Assembly (NCBI RefSeq): GCF_938002845.1
Contig: NZ_CALKZP010000048.1
Coordinates: 1 to 64,000, forward strand
DNA from: an uncultured Campylobacter sp.
GTDB taxonomy: Bacteria; Campylobacterota; Campylobacteria; Campylobacterales; Campylobacteraceae
Reading direction: 5' to 3'
Length of the DNA: 64,000 nt
Shown piece by piece: positions 55,501-64,000 of this stretch. The notes under the pieces are model-generated. The model worked only from the letters and a program-made list of their open reading frames with translations, did no database searches and was not told where the DNA came from. Both the position numbers and the translations under genes were made by a program. The number at the start of each line of letters is the position of its first letter. Position 1 is the stretch's first letter.

Positions 55501-55920
55501 GACGTTGAAGCTGGAGTTTTCATCCTTGTTTTCGCTATTTTGCTCCGAAAGTAGCGGCTCAAAATTGAAAGTGCCGTTTTGCTCGCGCTCGACGTGAAAT
55601 TTAGGGGATTTAAGATGCAAAATTTCTACCGCGAGAGTCTTTTTAAAAAGCTTCGAAAAACCGATTTTTAAATTTATCTCATCTGCGCTAAACAGCGGCT
55701 TAAAGGTGCTAAGTTCGGGGCGCGTAATATTTAACTCGTAGGTAAAGGGGTTAAATTTGGCGTCCTGCACGCTAAAGCTTGCTCTGCCCTCTAAAATTTT
55801 AGGCAGCGCTTTTTCGATAAAAAGCGGCACGCCGAAAAAGCCCGCGAGCACGTAAAATAGCGCAAATCCGCCCAAGCCGCAAGCAAACTTACGTCGGTGT
55901 TTTATAAAAAATTTTTTCAT
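52558..55920 (-). CDS. Large AsmA-like DUF748 protein
   Basis: 1120 residues from ATG 55920 (MKKFFIKHRRKFACGLGGFA), which has a weak GCGGA site. Earlier in-frame ATGs at 55932 and 55974 exist, but the latter lies in a likely promoter (TATAAT). One N-terminal membrane helix anchors a very long, beta-rich periplasmic domain (AsmA/TamB-like repeats). The last ~150 residues (about 970-1120) form a region that recalls OmpA-like C-domains (LKIILNSAYNEKLD ... LVQRGVSASRIEIKKPSEAE). Such bridging proteins move lipids between membranes in other bacteria; here this is inference. Divergent from queH. Confidence 0.85.
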   Translation of the reverse strand: MKKFFIKHRRKFACGLGGFALFYVLAGFFGVPLFIEKALPKILEGRASFSVQDAKFNPFTYELNITRPELSTFKPLFSADEINLKIGFSKLFKKTLAVEILHLKSPKFHVEREQNGTFNFEPLLSEQNSENKDENSSFNVTLNNFKIERGSLGYVDNSLKRPFSLISTELNYEINGLNLKNETIGEHDLSAVSRTYDALSFDGAIDLAPLRLHGKVDISRLKIDPFWLSYLDPSGVRFRNGFLSATLNYRLSLDENIKFALENSKLELQSLEILQDQNLISLGSLKIPSFSLNTDVSNEISGKVMIPQVLVSGAKYDMNETKISTGFDGARVADFALDFNKTGANLRLNSAVKSVDLNRSSFANPQISVVSNDTKITENFLKFNAEGNDTALHTGFSAFNIADTQITLARSDKISVAATELGAFSYDKEGAQNGVSLEFAKISNSKIANKNGIFSGFESFGVQGVKFNVADLDLGVDKILLNEPFFNSEVGVNGAKSINDLAILSAISKNHASFKKTASSSAVSQAEANSTASGTNLNSKKPSKSPALKFKIGEASVTGAQAKIGESFIVKNNVHEIKDFSATLSGLSSNFAEPFGIKASLITGEITANADGKASIAPLNVGVNFSLKAPNLSVFNKYMAEFIAGSIAGELATQGQLKLSNTFSLEAKLSGKGLALSSGRDKIFSLASLNVAQIALSPNSLALNKIVLGSPAANISLNKDRRLNLTSLIKPASQAKQAVKPAEAAPGRSAKSKANFAWSVKNISLSGGSLNFTDDSLATPFKLRISDMKASISEISPKRAADIKLSSLVSGSGLASITARAYPLDFKRKSDINVVLKEIPLVPASPYTAKYIGNEIAGGKLNLKLAYKIDDGKLNASNDLNLDRFELGKEVQSKDALSLPIGLVVSILKDSDDQIDISLPLSGTLSDPKFSYGALVWGAVKKLLSDIVLSPFRFMGKIAGVDTKKLESIDFEAASSEILISENSKIDDLAKVAKAKPELKIILNSAYNEKLDTHEFKRRSLQNTLTLMSNKQGLSTDEAIAALKVKYGIKASGDEAMEELIAAQKFTRSRLDELALARATAVQAALVQRGVSASRIEIKKPSEAELKQNSFIPLNLGVER

Positions 55921-55985
55921 TTTTCCGCTCATTAATTTTGATAGCGTAAAATTATATCCAAAAATTTCGTGCAAAGGGTTAAATT

Positions 55986-57119
55986 TTGCTGGTTCACATC
56001 TGCTGCTCGGTCGATTGCGATTATTTTTTGCGCCGCCTAAAAGAGCTCACGCAAGAGCCGTTAATAGGCTATTTCTACGATCCAAACATCCACCCCTATG
56101 GCGAATATGTTCTTAGAATGCACGATGCAAAGCGGGTTTGCGAGAATTTAGGGATTAAAATTATCCCGGGCGAGTATGATTTTCAGGGCTGGCTAGACGG
56201 TGCGCGCGGGCTTGAAAACGAGCCCGAAAAAGGCGCGCGCTGCGAGTTTTGCTTTGATTTTCGCATGCAAAAAACAGCCGAGCTCGCGCTAAGTTTGGGC
56301 GAGCGCAAAATCACCACGACGCTTCTTATGAGTCCCAAAAAATCGCACTCTCAGCTGTGCGCCTCATTGCAGCGTATTTGTGAGCGCTGCGGACTGGAAT
56401 TCATCGCGCCCGATTTTCGCAAAAACGGCGGCACGAACGAGCAGTTTGCGCTTGCGAAAAAAGACGCGCTCTATCATCAAAACTACTGCGGCTGCATCTA
56501 TGCGCTTACGGCGCAGCGGAATGATCAGCGAAAGGCTGAGCGAAATTCGGGCGGAAGTCTGACGGCGGATTTGAAGCAAAATTTAGCCCAAGGCGCCGAA
56601 ATTTACGAGCTAATGTCGTCTATCGATCGGCAAATCCTGCCCGCTTCGGTAGAGGAGAAGTTGAAATTTTACAAAAAGCTTTGCTCGCTCGAAAGAAAAG
56701 GGGTTAAATTTAGCGTGCTGCGCGATCGGTTTTTAAATTACCGCCTGCTCCGTGCATGGATTAAATTTGACGGGCGTGCAGTGCCCTCGTTTGTGCTGTT
56801 TGGCTCGCATTTTACGCGCGAAAACGTGAAGCTTAGCATAGAGCGGAAGTGCGAAATTTTTTGTAGCGATAAGGGGGAGATTAAAATTTTAAACCTGGCG
56901 AAATTTAACGAAATTTCAAGATCAAATTTCAAAAGCGTATCTGAGATGCTAAAAAATCCGCCGAGTCTCGCGCGCCAAAATAAAGCTCGCACCGCCCTGT
57001 GCGTCGCGGGCTCGCTCTCGCCGATCATCGTCACGGACGAGATAAGAGCCGCCAAAGTTCAAATTTACGGGCTCTCGCGCATATTTTTAGACGTTAGGGA
57101 AATTTTAGTAAGAATTTGA
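55986..57119 (+). CDS. queH: Epoxyqueuosine reductase QueH
   Basis: 377 residues starting at a TTG (MLVHICCSVDCDYFLRRLKE), after AAAGGGTTAAAT. The last step of queuosine tRNA synthesis, non-orthologous to QueG. The adjacent cysteines ICC (6-7), CEFCFDFRM (about 78-86) and CGCIYAL are the family's Fe-S and metal ligands. The second half (about 210-377) is an extension lacking in the short QueH. Divergent from the DUF748 gene with about 65 bases between. Confidence 0.9.
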   Translation: MLVHICCSVDCDYFLRRLKELTQEPLIGYFYDPNIHPYGEYVLRMHDAKRVCENLGIKIIPGEYDFQGWLDGARGLENEPEKGARCEFCFDFRMQKTAELALSLGERKITTTLLMSPKKSHSQLCASLQRICERCGLEFIAPDFRKNGGTNEQFALAKKDALYHQNYCGCIYALTAQRNDQRKAERNSGGSLTADLKQNLAQGAEIYELMSSIDRQILPASVEEKLKFYKKLCSLERKGVKFSVLRDRFLNYRLLRAWIKFDGRAVPSFVLFGSHFTRENVKLSIERKCEIFCSDKGEIKILNLAKFNEISRSNFKSVSEMLKNPPSLARQNKARTALCVAGSLSPIIVTDEIRAAKVQIYGLSRIFLDVREILVRI

Positions 57120-57152
57120 TAAAATTCCAAGATTTTTAAATAAAGGCAGATA

Positions 57153-57602
57153 ATGATAGACATAAACGAAATTCTCTCCATCCTACCTCATCGTTTTCCG
57201 TTTTTGCTGATAGATCGCGTCGAAGAGCTCAGCATAGGCGAAAGCATCAAGGCCTATAAAAACGTAACCTACAATGAGCAGATCTTTCAGGGCCACTTCC
57301 CGGGGCACCCGATCTATCCGGGCGTAATGATTATCGAGGGCTTAGCGCAGGCAGGCGGCGTGTTGGCGTTTAAGAGCATGGAGAAAGACGGCGCCAATTT
57401 AAGCGACAAGGTCGTGTATTTTATGAGTATCGATAACGCTAAATTTAGAAACCCGGTCCGCCCCGGCGACAAGCTTGAGTATCGTATCAGCGTAATCAAA
57501 CACCGCGGACGTATCTGGGTGCTAAAGGGTGAAGCCTACATCAACGACGGCGCCACACTGGCCGCACAGGCTGAACTTCAAGCGATGATAATGGATAAAT
57601 GA
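57153..57602 (+). CDS. fabZ: 3-hydroxyacyl-ACP dehydratase FabZ
   Basis: 149 residues. Dehydrates 3-hydroxyacyl-ACP in fatty acid elongation. Hot-dog fold; active His48 in [20 protein letters not shown] and Glu62. [11 protein letters not shown] opens it. Precedes lpxA with an overlapping ATGATG, the common fabZ-lpxA order that balances lipid A and fatty acids. Confidence 0.97.
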   Translation: MIDINEILSILPHRFPFLLIDRVEELSIGESIKAYKNVTYNEQIFQGHFPGHPIYPGVMIIEGLAQAGGVLAFKSMEKDGANLSDKVVYFMSIDNAKFRNPVRPGDKLEYRISVIKHRGRIWVLKGEAYINDGATLAAQAELQAMIMDK

Positions 57603-58390
57603 TGGCTAAAGTTCACCACACGGCGATCATCGAGGACGGCGCGCAGATCGGAGCCGAGGTTGTGATCGAGCCGTATGCTTTCATAAGCGCGCAGGCTAAA
57701 ATCGGTGACGGCTGCACGATCAAGCAGGGGGCGCGCATCATCGGCGATACGCAAATCGGCGAGGGCTCCAAAATTTTTTCATACGCGATCGTGGGTGAAA
57801 TCCCGCAGGATATGAGCTTTGAAGATGGCGAGCGAACGGGGCTAATCATCGGCAAAAACGCTACGATTCACGAGTTTTGCACGATCAGCTCGGGCTCGCA
57901 TAAGGGCGACGGATTTACGCGCATCGGCGATAATCTCTTTATGATGGCGTATTGCCACATCGCGCACGATTGCGTGCTGGGAAGTAACATAATCCTAGCC
58001 AACAACGCCACGCTCGCAGGTCACGTCGTAATGGGCGATTATGCCGTTATCGGCGGGCTTACCCCCGTGCATCAGTTCGTCCAAATCGGCGAGAGCTGCA
58101 TGATCGCAGGGGCTAGCGCGCTTAGTCAGGACGTGGTGCCGTTTTGCCTAGCCGAGGGCAACCGCGCCTATATCCGCGGGCTAAATTTAACGGGCATCCG
58201 CCGCCGCTTCGATAAAGAGACGGTCGAGACGATAAATCGGGCGTATAAATTTTTATTTAACCAAAGCGGGGGTTTAAAGGAGCAGGCGCAAATTTTATTA
58301 AACGAAACGAGCGATCAAAACGTGCGCAAGATGTGCGAGTTTATAATCAACACAAAACGCGGAATTCCGCTAGATAAAGGTAAAATTTAA
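57602..58390 (+). CDS. lpxA: UDP-N-acetylglucosamine acyltransferase
   Basis: 262 residues from ATG 57602 (an ATG one codon earlier is possible). First step of lipid A synthesis. Left-handed beta-helix with hexapeptide repeats through about residue 185 and a helical C-terminus. The catalytic His is in [16 protein letters not shown] (about residue 122). [10 protein letters not shown] is the conserved linker. Overlaps fabZ and shares the base of its stop codon with clpX. Confidence 0.97.
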   Translation: MAKVHHTAIIEDGAQIGAEVVIEPYAFISAQAKIGDGCTIKQGARIIGDTQIGEGSKIFSYAIVGEIPQDMSFEDGERTGLIIGKNATIHEFCTISSGSHKGDGFTRIGDNLFMMAYCHIAHDCVLGSNIILANNATLAGHVVMGDYAVIGGLTPVHQFVQIGESCMIAGASALSQDVVPFCLAEGNRAYIRGLNLTGIRRRFDKETVETINRAYKFLFNQSGGLKEQAQILLNETSDQNVRKMCEFIINTKRGIPLDKGKI

Positions 58391-59628
58391 TGGCAAATAA
58401 GTGCAGTTTTTGCGGTGAGACGGGCGCGGACGGGCGTCGTATCTATCCTAACGACGACGGTACGGCGGCTATCTGCAGCTATTGTATCGATATGGCATAC
58501 GCCGCTATCCACGGCAGCGAAGGTCAAAATGAGGCGATACAAAATCAAAACAAAGAGATCGATTTCGAGGCCATAAAACCCAAAGCGCTGATGGAGGTTC
58601 TAAACCGCTACGTCATCGGACAGGAGCGTGCTAAGAAAATTTTTAGCGTCGGCGTTTACAACCACTATAAAAGAATTTTCAGGCAGACCGACGCGAAGGG
58701 CGACGATACCGAAATTTCAAAATCAAATATCTTGCTCATCGGCCCTACCGGCAGCGGCAAGACGCTTATGGCGCAGACCTTGGCGCGATTTTTGGACGTG
58801 CCGATCGCCATTAGCGACGCTACGAGTCTAACGGAAGCGGGCTACGTCGGCGAGGACGTAGAAAATATCCTCACCCGCCTTTTGCAAGCCGCGGACGGCG
58901 ATGTAGAAAAGGCACAGCGCGGTATCGTATTCGTAGATGAGATCGATAAGATCGCGCGAATGAGCGAAAACCGCAGCATCACGCGCGACGTAAGCGGCGA
59001 GGGGGTGCAGCAAGCGCTTCTTAAGATCATCGAAGGAAGCGTCGTAAATATCCCTCCAAAGGGTGGCCGCAAGCATCCTAATCAGGACTTCATCCAGATC
59101 GATACGACAAATATTTTGTTCGTCTGCGGCGGCGCGTTCGACGGGCTAAACGAGATCATAAACCGCCGCATCGGGCAGAACGTGCTGGGATTTAATCAAA
59201 CCAAGCGCAGTAAAAAAGAGAGTTTAAATTTACTAAACATGGTCGAGGCCGACGATCTGGTGCATTACGGCATAATCCCCGAGCTCATCGGGCGATTGCA
59301 CGTAGTGGCTACTCTAAATGAGATCGACGAAAAGGCTATGGTTAGAATTTTAACCGAGCCGAAAAACGCGATCTTAAAGCAATATCAAAAGCTCTTTGCG
59401 ATAGACGGCGCAAATTTAAAATTTGACGACGACGCACTAAGGGAGGTCGCGAGCCTTGCGATCAAGCGCAAAACCGGTGCGCGCGGGCTTCGAAGCATAA
59501 TTGAGGAGATCATGATCGATATTATGTTTGATCTGCCTGAGCTTAAGGGCTATGACGTCATCATCTCGAAAGAGGTCGTAGACGGCGTCTCTAAGCCGAT
59601 ACTTGTAAAACAAAATTTAACTGCATAA
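58390..59628 (+). CDS. clpX: ATP-dependent Clp protease ATP-binding subunit ClpX
   Basis: 412 residues. Unfoldase partner of ClpP. Zinc-binding domain with C5, C8, C29, C32; Walker A GPTGSGKT (118-125); pore loop GYVG (151-154); Walker B IVFVDEID (179-186); the ClpP-binding loop NVLGF at about 265. All expected motifs are intact. Start overlaps the lpxA stop by one base. Confidence 0.98.
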   Translation: MANKCSFCGETGADGRRIYPNDDGTAAICSYCIDMAYAAIHGSEGQNEAIQNQNKEIDFEAIKPKALMEVLNRYVIGQERAKKIFSVGVYNHYKRIFRQTDAKGDDTEISKSNILLIGPTGSGKTLMAQTLARFLDVPIAISDATSLTEAGYVGEDVENILTRLLQAADGDVEKAQRGIVFVDEIDKIARMSENRSITRDVSGEGVQQALLKIIEGSVVNIPPKGGRKHPNQDFIQIDTTNILFVCGGAFDGLNEIINRRIGQNVLGFNQTKRSKKESLNLLNMVEADDLVHYGIIPELIGRLHVVATLNEIDEKAMVRILTEPKNAILKQYQKLFAIDGANLKFDDDALREVASLAIKRKTGARGLRSIIEEIMIDIMFDLPELKGYDVIISKEVVDGVSKPILVKQNLTA

Positions 59629-59637
59629 AGGGGATAA

Positions 59638-60672
59638 ATGTTACTTGATTCGATTCTAGGATTATTTTCAAGGGATATGGGCATCGATTTAGGCACGGCA
59701 AACACGCTGGTGCTACTAAAAGATAAAGGCATCATCATCAACGAGCCGAGCGTCGTAGCGGTACAAAATGAGCGCTACGGCAAGCAAAGAATCATCGCCG
59801 TGGGCGCCGAAGCCAAAGAGATGCTCGGACGAACTCCGGGCGACATCGAAGCGGTGCGCCCGATGAAGGACGGCGTTATCGCGGATTTTGATATGACGGA
59901 GAAGATGATTAGGTATTTTATCGAAAAGACCCACAAGCGCCGCTTTTTCGTAAGCCCGCGCATCATCATCTCGGTTCCTTACGGGCTAACTCAGGTCGAG
60001 CGCAAAGCCGTGCGAGAAAGCGCGATGATAGCGGGTGCGCGCGAGGTTTATCTAATCGAAGAGCCGATGGCTGCGGCGATCGGTGCGGGGCTTCCGGTGA
60101 ATGAAGCGCGCGGCTCGCTGGTCGTAGATATCGGCGGCGGTACCACCGAGATCGGCGTCATCTCGCTAGGCGGTATCATCAGTGCCAAATCTGTCCGCGT
60201 TGCAGGCGATAAGATCGACGCTAGCATCGTTAATTACGTCAAAGAAAAATATAGCCTGCTTATTTCGGAGCGCGCCGCCGAGGAGATCAAGATCAAGATC
60301 GGCACGGCGGTACAACAGCAAAAAGATCTTACATACACGGTCAAAGGAAAAGACCAAATTAGCGGGCTTTTAAGCTCGGTCGATCTTACGAGCGAGGACG
60401 TTAGAGAGGCGATCAAAGACTCAATCAGAGAGATTGCCGATGCGTTAAAATTTGTCCTTGAGAGCATTCAGCCCGAAGTCGCCGCCGACATCGTCGAAAA
60501 CGGCGTCGTGCTAACGGGCGGCGGCGCGCTCATTCGCGGATTGGATAAGTATCTAAGCGACACCGTAAAGCTTCCGGTTTTCGTCGCGGACGAGCCGCTG
60601 CTTTGCGTCGCAAACGGCACGGGAAAAGCCCTAGAAGAGATCAAATCGCTAAAACAAGCGGCAAATGACTAA
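59638..60672 (+). CDS. mreB: Rod-shape-determining protein MreB
   Basis: 344 residues. Actin-like filament that guides cell-wall synthesis. Phosphate loop GIDLGTANTLVLLKDKGIII, then SVPYGLTQVERKAV, IEEPMAAAIGAGLPV and VVDIGGGTTEIGVISLGG. The 3' end GVVLTGGGALIRGLDKYL is the conserved adenosine motif. Followed by mreC with an 8-base overlap. Confidence 0.98.
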   Translation: MLLDSILGLFSRDMGIDLGTANTLVLLKDKGIIINEPSVVAVQNERYGKQRIIAVGAEAKEMLGRTPGDIEAVRPMKDGVIADFDMTEKMIRYFIEKTHKRRFFVSPRIIISVPYGLTQVERKAVRESAMIAGAREVYLIEEPMAAAIGAGLPVNEARGSLVVDIGGGTTEIGVISLGGIISAKSVRVAGDKIDASIVNYVKEKYSLLISERAAEEIKIKIGTAVQQQKDLTYTVKGKDQISGLLSSVDLTSEDVREAIKDSIREIADALKFVLESIQPEVAADIVENGVVLTGGGALIRGLDKYLSDTVKLPVFVADEPLLCVANGTGKALEEIKSLKQAAND

Positions 60673-61414
60673 TCTCAAACTCCTCCTCGTCGCGGTTTTG
60701 CTGGTAGCCGTTTCTCTTACGTTCGGCTCGTATATCCACGGCAAATTTATCGGATTTGCAGGAGGAATTTTAGAGGTTTATTACGGCGTAAGCGATCGGG
60801 TAAAAAGCGCTGTAAACGAGCATTTTAACCAAGCAGAGACGATCAAGGCTCTACGAGAAGAAAATGCCGAGTTAAAAAAATCGGCGATGCTGCTTAGTAC
60901 GTTCGCGGGCGAGCTGAATAAAATTTTGATCGATAAAAACAGCTCCGTCTACGAGCCCAAAGTCCAGCTCGTAAAGGCGCTGAGCTACGCGAATCTAAAC
61001 GACTACAACAAATTCTTTGTAAATTTTGAAAATTTTAACCCAAACAAAATTTACGGCCTCATCAGTGAGGGCAAGACCGCAGGAATTTTAGTAAATAAAG
61101 ATGGGCGCCCGCTTGCGATCTTGCAGCGCGACGAAAAGAGCAACTTCTCCGTTTTCATAGGAGATGCTCAAATTCCTGGCGTCGCAGGCGGTGAAAATAA
61201 CGAGCTCGTAGTTAGATACATCCCGCAATGGCTCGATCCCAAGGTAGGCGATGAGGTTTTTACGAGTGGCAAAGATGAAATTTTCTTTGCCGGCGTGCCT
61301 GTGGGGAAGGTCAAAGAAATTCAAAACGGGAAGCTATACAAAAGCGCCGTCGTAGAGCCCTATGTGAGCTCCGAGATGCCGGCGTTTTTGTATGTCGTTA
61401 CAAAGGAAAATTGA
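60665..61414 (+). CDS. mreC: Rod-shape-determining protein MreC
   Basis: 249 residues. Membrane-anchored periplasmic scaffold of the elongasome. N-terminal helix ([20 protein letters not shown]), coiled-coil around residues 56-80 ([18 protein letters not shown]), then the two-beta-barrel domain with [20 protein letters not shown] and [20 protein letters not shown]. Its stop overlaps the carB start (TGATG). No mreD directly follows. Confidence 0.93.
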   Translation: MTNLKLLLVAVLLVAVSLTFGSYIHGKFIGFAGGILEVYYGVSDRVKSAVNEHFNQAETIKALREENAELKKSAMLLSTFAGELNKILIDKNSSVYEPKVQLVKALSYANLNDYNKFFVNFENFNPNKIYGLISEGKTAGILVNKDGRPLAILQRDEKSNFSVFIGDAQIPGVAGGENNELVVRYIPQWLDPKVGDEVFTSGKDEIFFAGVPVGKVKEIQNGKLYKSAVVEPYVSSEMPAFLYVVTKEN

Positions 61415-64000
61415 TGCCCAAAAGAGATGATATTAAGACGATTTTATTGATCGGCAGCGGTCCGATCGTAATCGGCCAGGCGTGTGAGTTCGATTACAGC
61501 GGCACGCAGGCTGCCAAGACGCTAAAGAGCCTCGGATACCGCGTAGTGCTAATAAACTCCAATCCCGCTACCATTATGACCGATCCCGATTTTGCCGACG
61601 CTACCTATATCGAGCCGATCACCAAAGAGAGCATTTTGCGTATCATAAAGCGCGAGGGCGTCGATGCGATCCTGCCTACGATGGGCGGACAGGTCGCGCT
61701 AAACGTCGCGATGGAAGCTTACGAAAGCGGCGAGCTAGCTGGGGTGAAATTTCTAGGCGCCAAGCCTGAAGCGATCAAAAAGGGCGAGGATAGGGTAAAA
61801 TTTAAAGAGGCGATGATTAAGATCGGAATGGATCTGCCTAAATCCAAATACGCCTACAATATCGAAGAGGCGATGGCCGCTGCAAATGAGATCGGCTTTC
61901 CGCTCATTATCCGCGCCAGCTACACCCTAGGCGGTGCGGGCAGCGGCGTGGCGTACAATATCGACGAGTTTAAAGAGGTCGCGCAAAATGGGCTAGATGT
62001 AAGCCCGATAAATGAAATTTTGATCGAAGAGAGCCTGCTTGGATGGAAAGAGTTCGAAATGGAGGTGATCCGCGATCACAAGGACAACTGCATCATCGTC
62101 TGCTCGATCGAAAATTTCGACCCGATGGGGGTGCATACGGGAGATTCCATCACGGTTGCGCCCGCTCTGACGCTTACCGATAAAGAATATCAGAGAATGC
62201 GCGACGCGAGCTTTAAAATTTTACGCGAGATCGGCGTGGATACGGGCGGCTCAAACGTGCAGTTTGCGGTAAATCCGCAAACGGGGCGGATGATCGTCAT
62301 CGAGATGAACCCGCGCGTAAGCCGCAGCTCGGCTCTTGCGTCCAAAGCCACGGGCTATCCGATCGCCAAGGTCGCTACGATGTTAGCTGTGGGATTTAGC
62401 CTGGATGAGATCAAAAACGACATCACCGGCACGCCTGCGAGCTTCGAGCCGGTGATTGATTATATCGTGACTAAAATTCCTCGCTTTGCGTTTGAAAAAT
62501 TCCCCGGCGCAAACCCCTATCTGGGCACCGCGATGAAAAGTATCGGCGAGGTGATGGCGATCGGGCGCAGCTTTAAAGAGAGCATTCAAAAGGCGCTTTG
62601 CTCGCTGGAGAAGGGCTACTTCGGCTTCGTGGAGTTAAATTTAAGCGAGAAGGATCTCATCTTCGGGCTTCGCAACGCGCAGCAAGATAGAATTTTATAC
62701 ATCGCCCAGAGCTTTAGAGCAGGCATGAGCGTGGATCAAATTTACGAGCTTAGTAAGATCGATCGCTGGTTTTTGAGCCAGATCGAGCAGATCGTAAAAT
62801 TTGAAGAGCGCATCGATATGGAGATCATCAACGACGCGGCGCTTTTAAGACAGGCCAAGAGCTGGGGCTTTAGCGACAAGATGATCGCAAATTTGATCAA
62901 CAAAAAGGACAATCTGGGCCTTACGCAAAACGATATCCATTTTGCCTGCGCCAGGCAGGGCATCGATCTTGAATACAACGAAGTAGATACCTGTGCGGGC
63001 GAGTTCGCGGCGCTTACTCCGTATCTGTACTCCAGCACCAACATAACTCCCGCCATCGCAAGCCGTAAAATTTCAAAAGATAATAAAAAGGTCCTCATTA
63101 TCGGCGGCGGTCCGAACCGCATCGGGCAGGGTATCGAGTTTGACTACTGCTGCGTGCACGCTAGCTACGCTCTGCGCGATATGGGGATCACCACGATAAT
63201 GTATAACTGCAACCCAGAAACCGTCAGCACCGACTACGACACGAGCGATATTTTATACTTCGAGCCGATCGATTTTGAGCACGTTAGAGCGGTCATCGAG
63301 GCTGAGAGCCCGGACGGCGTGATCGTGCATTTCGGCGGCCAAACTCCGTTAAAGCTCGCCAAACGACTAAGCACCGTGGGAGCCAAGATCATCGGCACGA
63401 GCGCGCGCACGATAGACGTAGCGGAGGACCGCAAGAAATTTAGCGAGTTTATCGCAAGCATCGGCGTTAAGCAGCCGAAAAACGATACCGCCATAAGCGA
63501 AGCAGAAGCGATCGAAAAGGCCGCTGCGATCGGCTATCCGGTGCTCGTGCGCCCTAGCTACGTGCTCGGCGGTCGCGCGATGAGGCGCGTGCATAGCGAA
63601 GCGGAGCTTAGGCAGTATATGAGCGAGGCGGTGCGCGTAAGCGATCATTCGCCGGTGCTTATAGATAAATTTTTACTTGACGCGACAGAGCTCGACGTCG
63701 ACGCGATCTGCGACGGACGCGACGTGTATATCGGCGCGATAATGGAGCATATCGAAGAGGCGGGCATCCACAGCGGCGATAGCGCGAGTATCTTGCCACC
63801 GCTTAGCCTAAGCGCGGAGATGATCGATCTGGTAAGTCGCCAAACTAAAGAGATCGCGCTAAATCTCGGCGTCGTGGGACTTATGAATATTCAATTCGCA
63901 ATTTTTGAAAACGAGCTTTACATTATCGAGGTAAATCCGCGCGCGAGCCGCACCGTGCCGTTTGTGAGCAAGGCGACGGGAATTCCGATGGCTAAGGTCG
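61414..64000 (+). CDS. carB: Carbamoyl-phosphate synthase large subunit (3' partial)
   Basis: Begins [20 protein letters not shown] at ATG 61414, after AAAGGAAAATTG; the last 862 codons visible are open to the window edge. The first synthetase half has [20 protein letters not shown] and ATP-grasp blocks ([20 protein letters not shown]); the second half repeats them ([15 protein letters not shown] ... [16 protein letters not shown]). Supplies carbamoyl phosphate for arginine and pyrimidines. The allosteric domain would follow outside the window. Confidence 0.97.
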   Translation, partial: MPKRDDIKTILLIGSGPIVIGQACEFDYSGTQAAKTLKSLGYRVVLINSNPATIMTDPDFADATYIEPITKESILRIIKREGVDAILPTMGGQVALNVAMEAYESGELAGVKFLGAKPEAIKKGEDRVKFKEAMIKIGMDLPKSKYAYNIEEAMAAANEIGFPLIIRASYTLGGAGSGVAYNIDEFKEVAQNGLDVSPINEILIEESLLGWKEFEMEVIRDHKDNCIIVCSIENFDPMGVHTGDSITVAPALTLTDKEYQRMRDASFKILREIGVDTGGSNVQFAVNPQTGRMIVIEMNPRVSRSSALASKATGYPIAKVATMLAVGFSLDEIKNDITGTPASFEPVIDYIVTKIPRFAFEKFPGANPYLGTAMKSIGEVMAIGRSFKESIQKALCSLEKGYFGFVELNLSEKDLIFGLRNAQQDRILYIAQSFRAGMSVDQIYELSKIDRWFLSQIEQIVKFEERIDMEIINDAALLRQAKSWGFSDKMIANLINKKDNLGLTQNDIHFACARQGIDLEYNEVDTCAGEFAALTPYLYSSTNITPAIASRKISKDNKKVLIIGGGPNRIGQGIEFDYCCVHASYALRDMGITTIMYNCNPETVSTDYDTSDILYFEPIDFEHVRAVIEAESPDGVIVHFGGQTPLKLAKRLSTVGAKIIGTSARTIDVAEDRKKFSEFIASIGVKQPKNDTAISEAEAIEKAAAIGYPVLVRPSYVLGGRAMRRVHSEAELRQYMSEAVRVSDHSPVLIDKFLLDATELDVDAICDGRDVYIGAIMEHIEEAGIHSGDSASILPPLSLSAEMIDLVSRQTKEIALNLGVVGLMNIQFAIFENELYIIEVNPRASRTVPFVSKATGIPMAKV

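Noticed and set aside
1..64000. CRISPR arrays, insertion sequences, rRNA genes, integrase or att sites
   Set aside because: I looked for regularly spaced repeats, transposase-like ORFs and rRNA motifs and saw none.

Overview
The window looks like a chromosomal segment of a Campylobacter with moderately high GC (mid-40s percent by eye), probably Campylobacter gracilis or a close relative. Evidence: the order rpsJ to map typical of Epsilonproteobacteria, the gene families present (QueH, YheO-type regulator, Campylobacter-style RpoA and RpsN), and very dense AAATTT-type words (RAATTY). The species name is inference.

Layout. 1-1.2 kb holds the end of a leucine-rich-repeat protein with an NTF2-like immunity domain, then a small unknown gene. 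1.4-8.9 kb is an aldehyde/redox-stress cassette: two AraC regulators, a YqhD-type alcohol dehydrogenase, an aldo/keto reductase, a short-chain dehydrogenase, a carboxymuconolactone-decarboxylase-like protein, an exported flavodoxin and a cupin. Two near-identical 29-bp operators precede the two intact reductases, but both regulators, the SDR and the CMD gene carry single-base frameshifts. An Imm10-like remnant follows. 9.3-13.1 kb has purM, coaE, an Hcp/Sel1-repeat protein and dapF. 13.1-16 kb is an unexplained island on the minus strand: an ATPase with winged-helix features, a small putative DNA-binding protein preceded by a perfect palindrome, and two translationally coupled micro-membrane proteins.

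16.2-26.7 kb is the S10-spc operon (rpsJ to secY and map), read from an ideal TTGACA-17-TATAAT promoter with two identical palindromes upstream. The alpha-operon part (infA, rpmJ, rpsM, rpsK, rpsD, rpoA, rplQ) lies separately on the minus strand at 44.1-40.8 kb. Between them are a CptA-like phosphoethanolamine transferase, a YheO-type regulator divergent from a RidA/PLP-lyase pair, GrpB, tRNA-Ser(CGA), a GyrI-like protein, tkt, ispA, ybaB, panD, murE, a TPR-like protein, an Nfu protein and an L,D-transpeptidase.

44.3-52.5 kb mixes a YpfJ metallopeptidase, a VOC protein, Bcp, an NAD(P)H oxidoreductase, a di-Mop molybdate-binding protein, a DUF488 protein, purF and dapB with long gene-poor gaps and two decayed genes. 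A very large AsmA-like DUF748 protein diverges from queH. 57.1-64 kb is a compact plus-strand run: fabZ, lpxA, clpX, mreB, mreC and carB (cut by the window end). Pseudogenes and remnants cluster in the accessory stretches; the core operons look intact.
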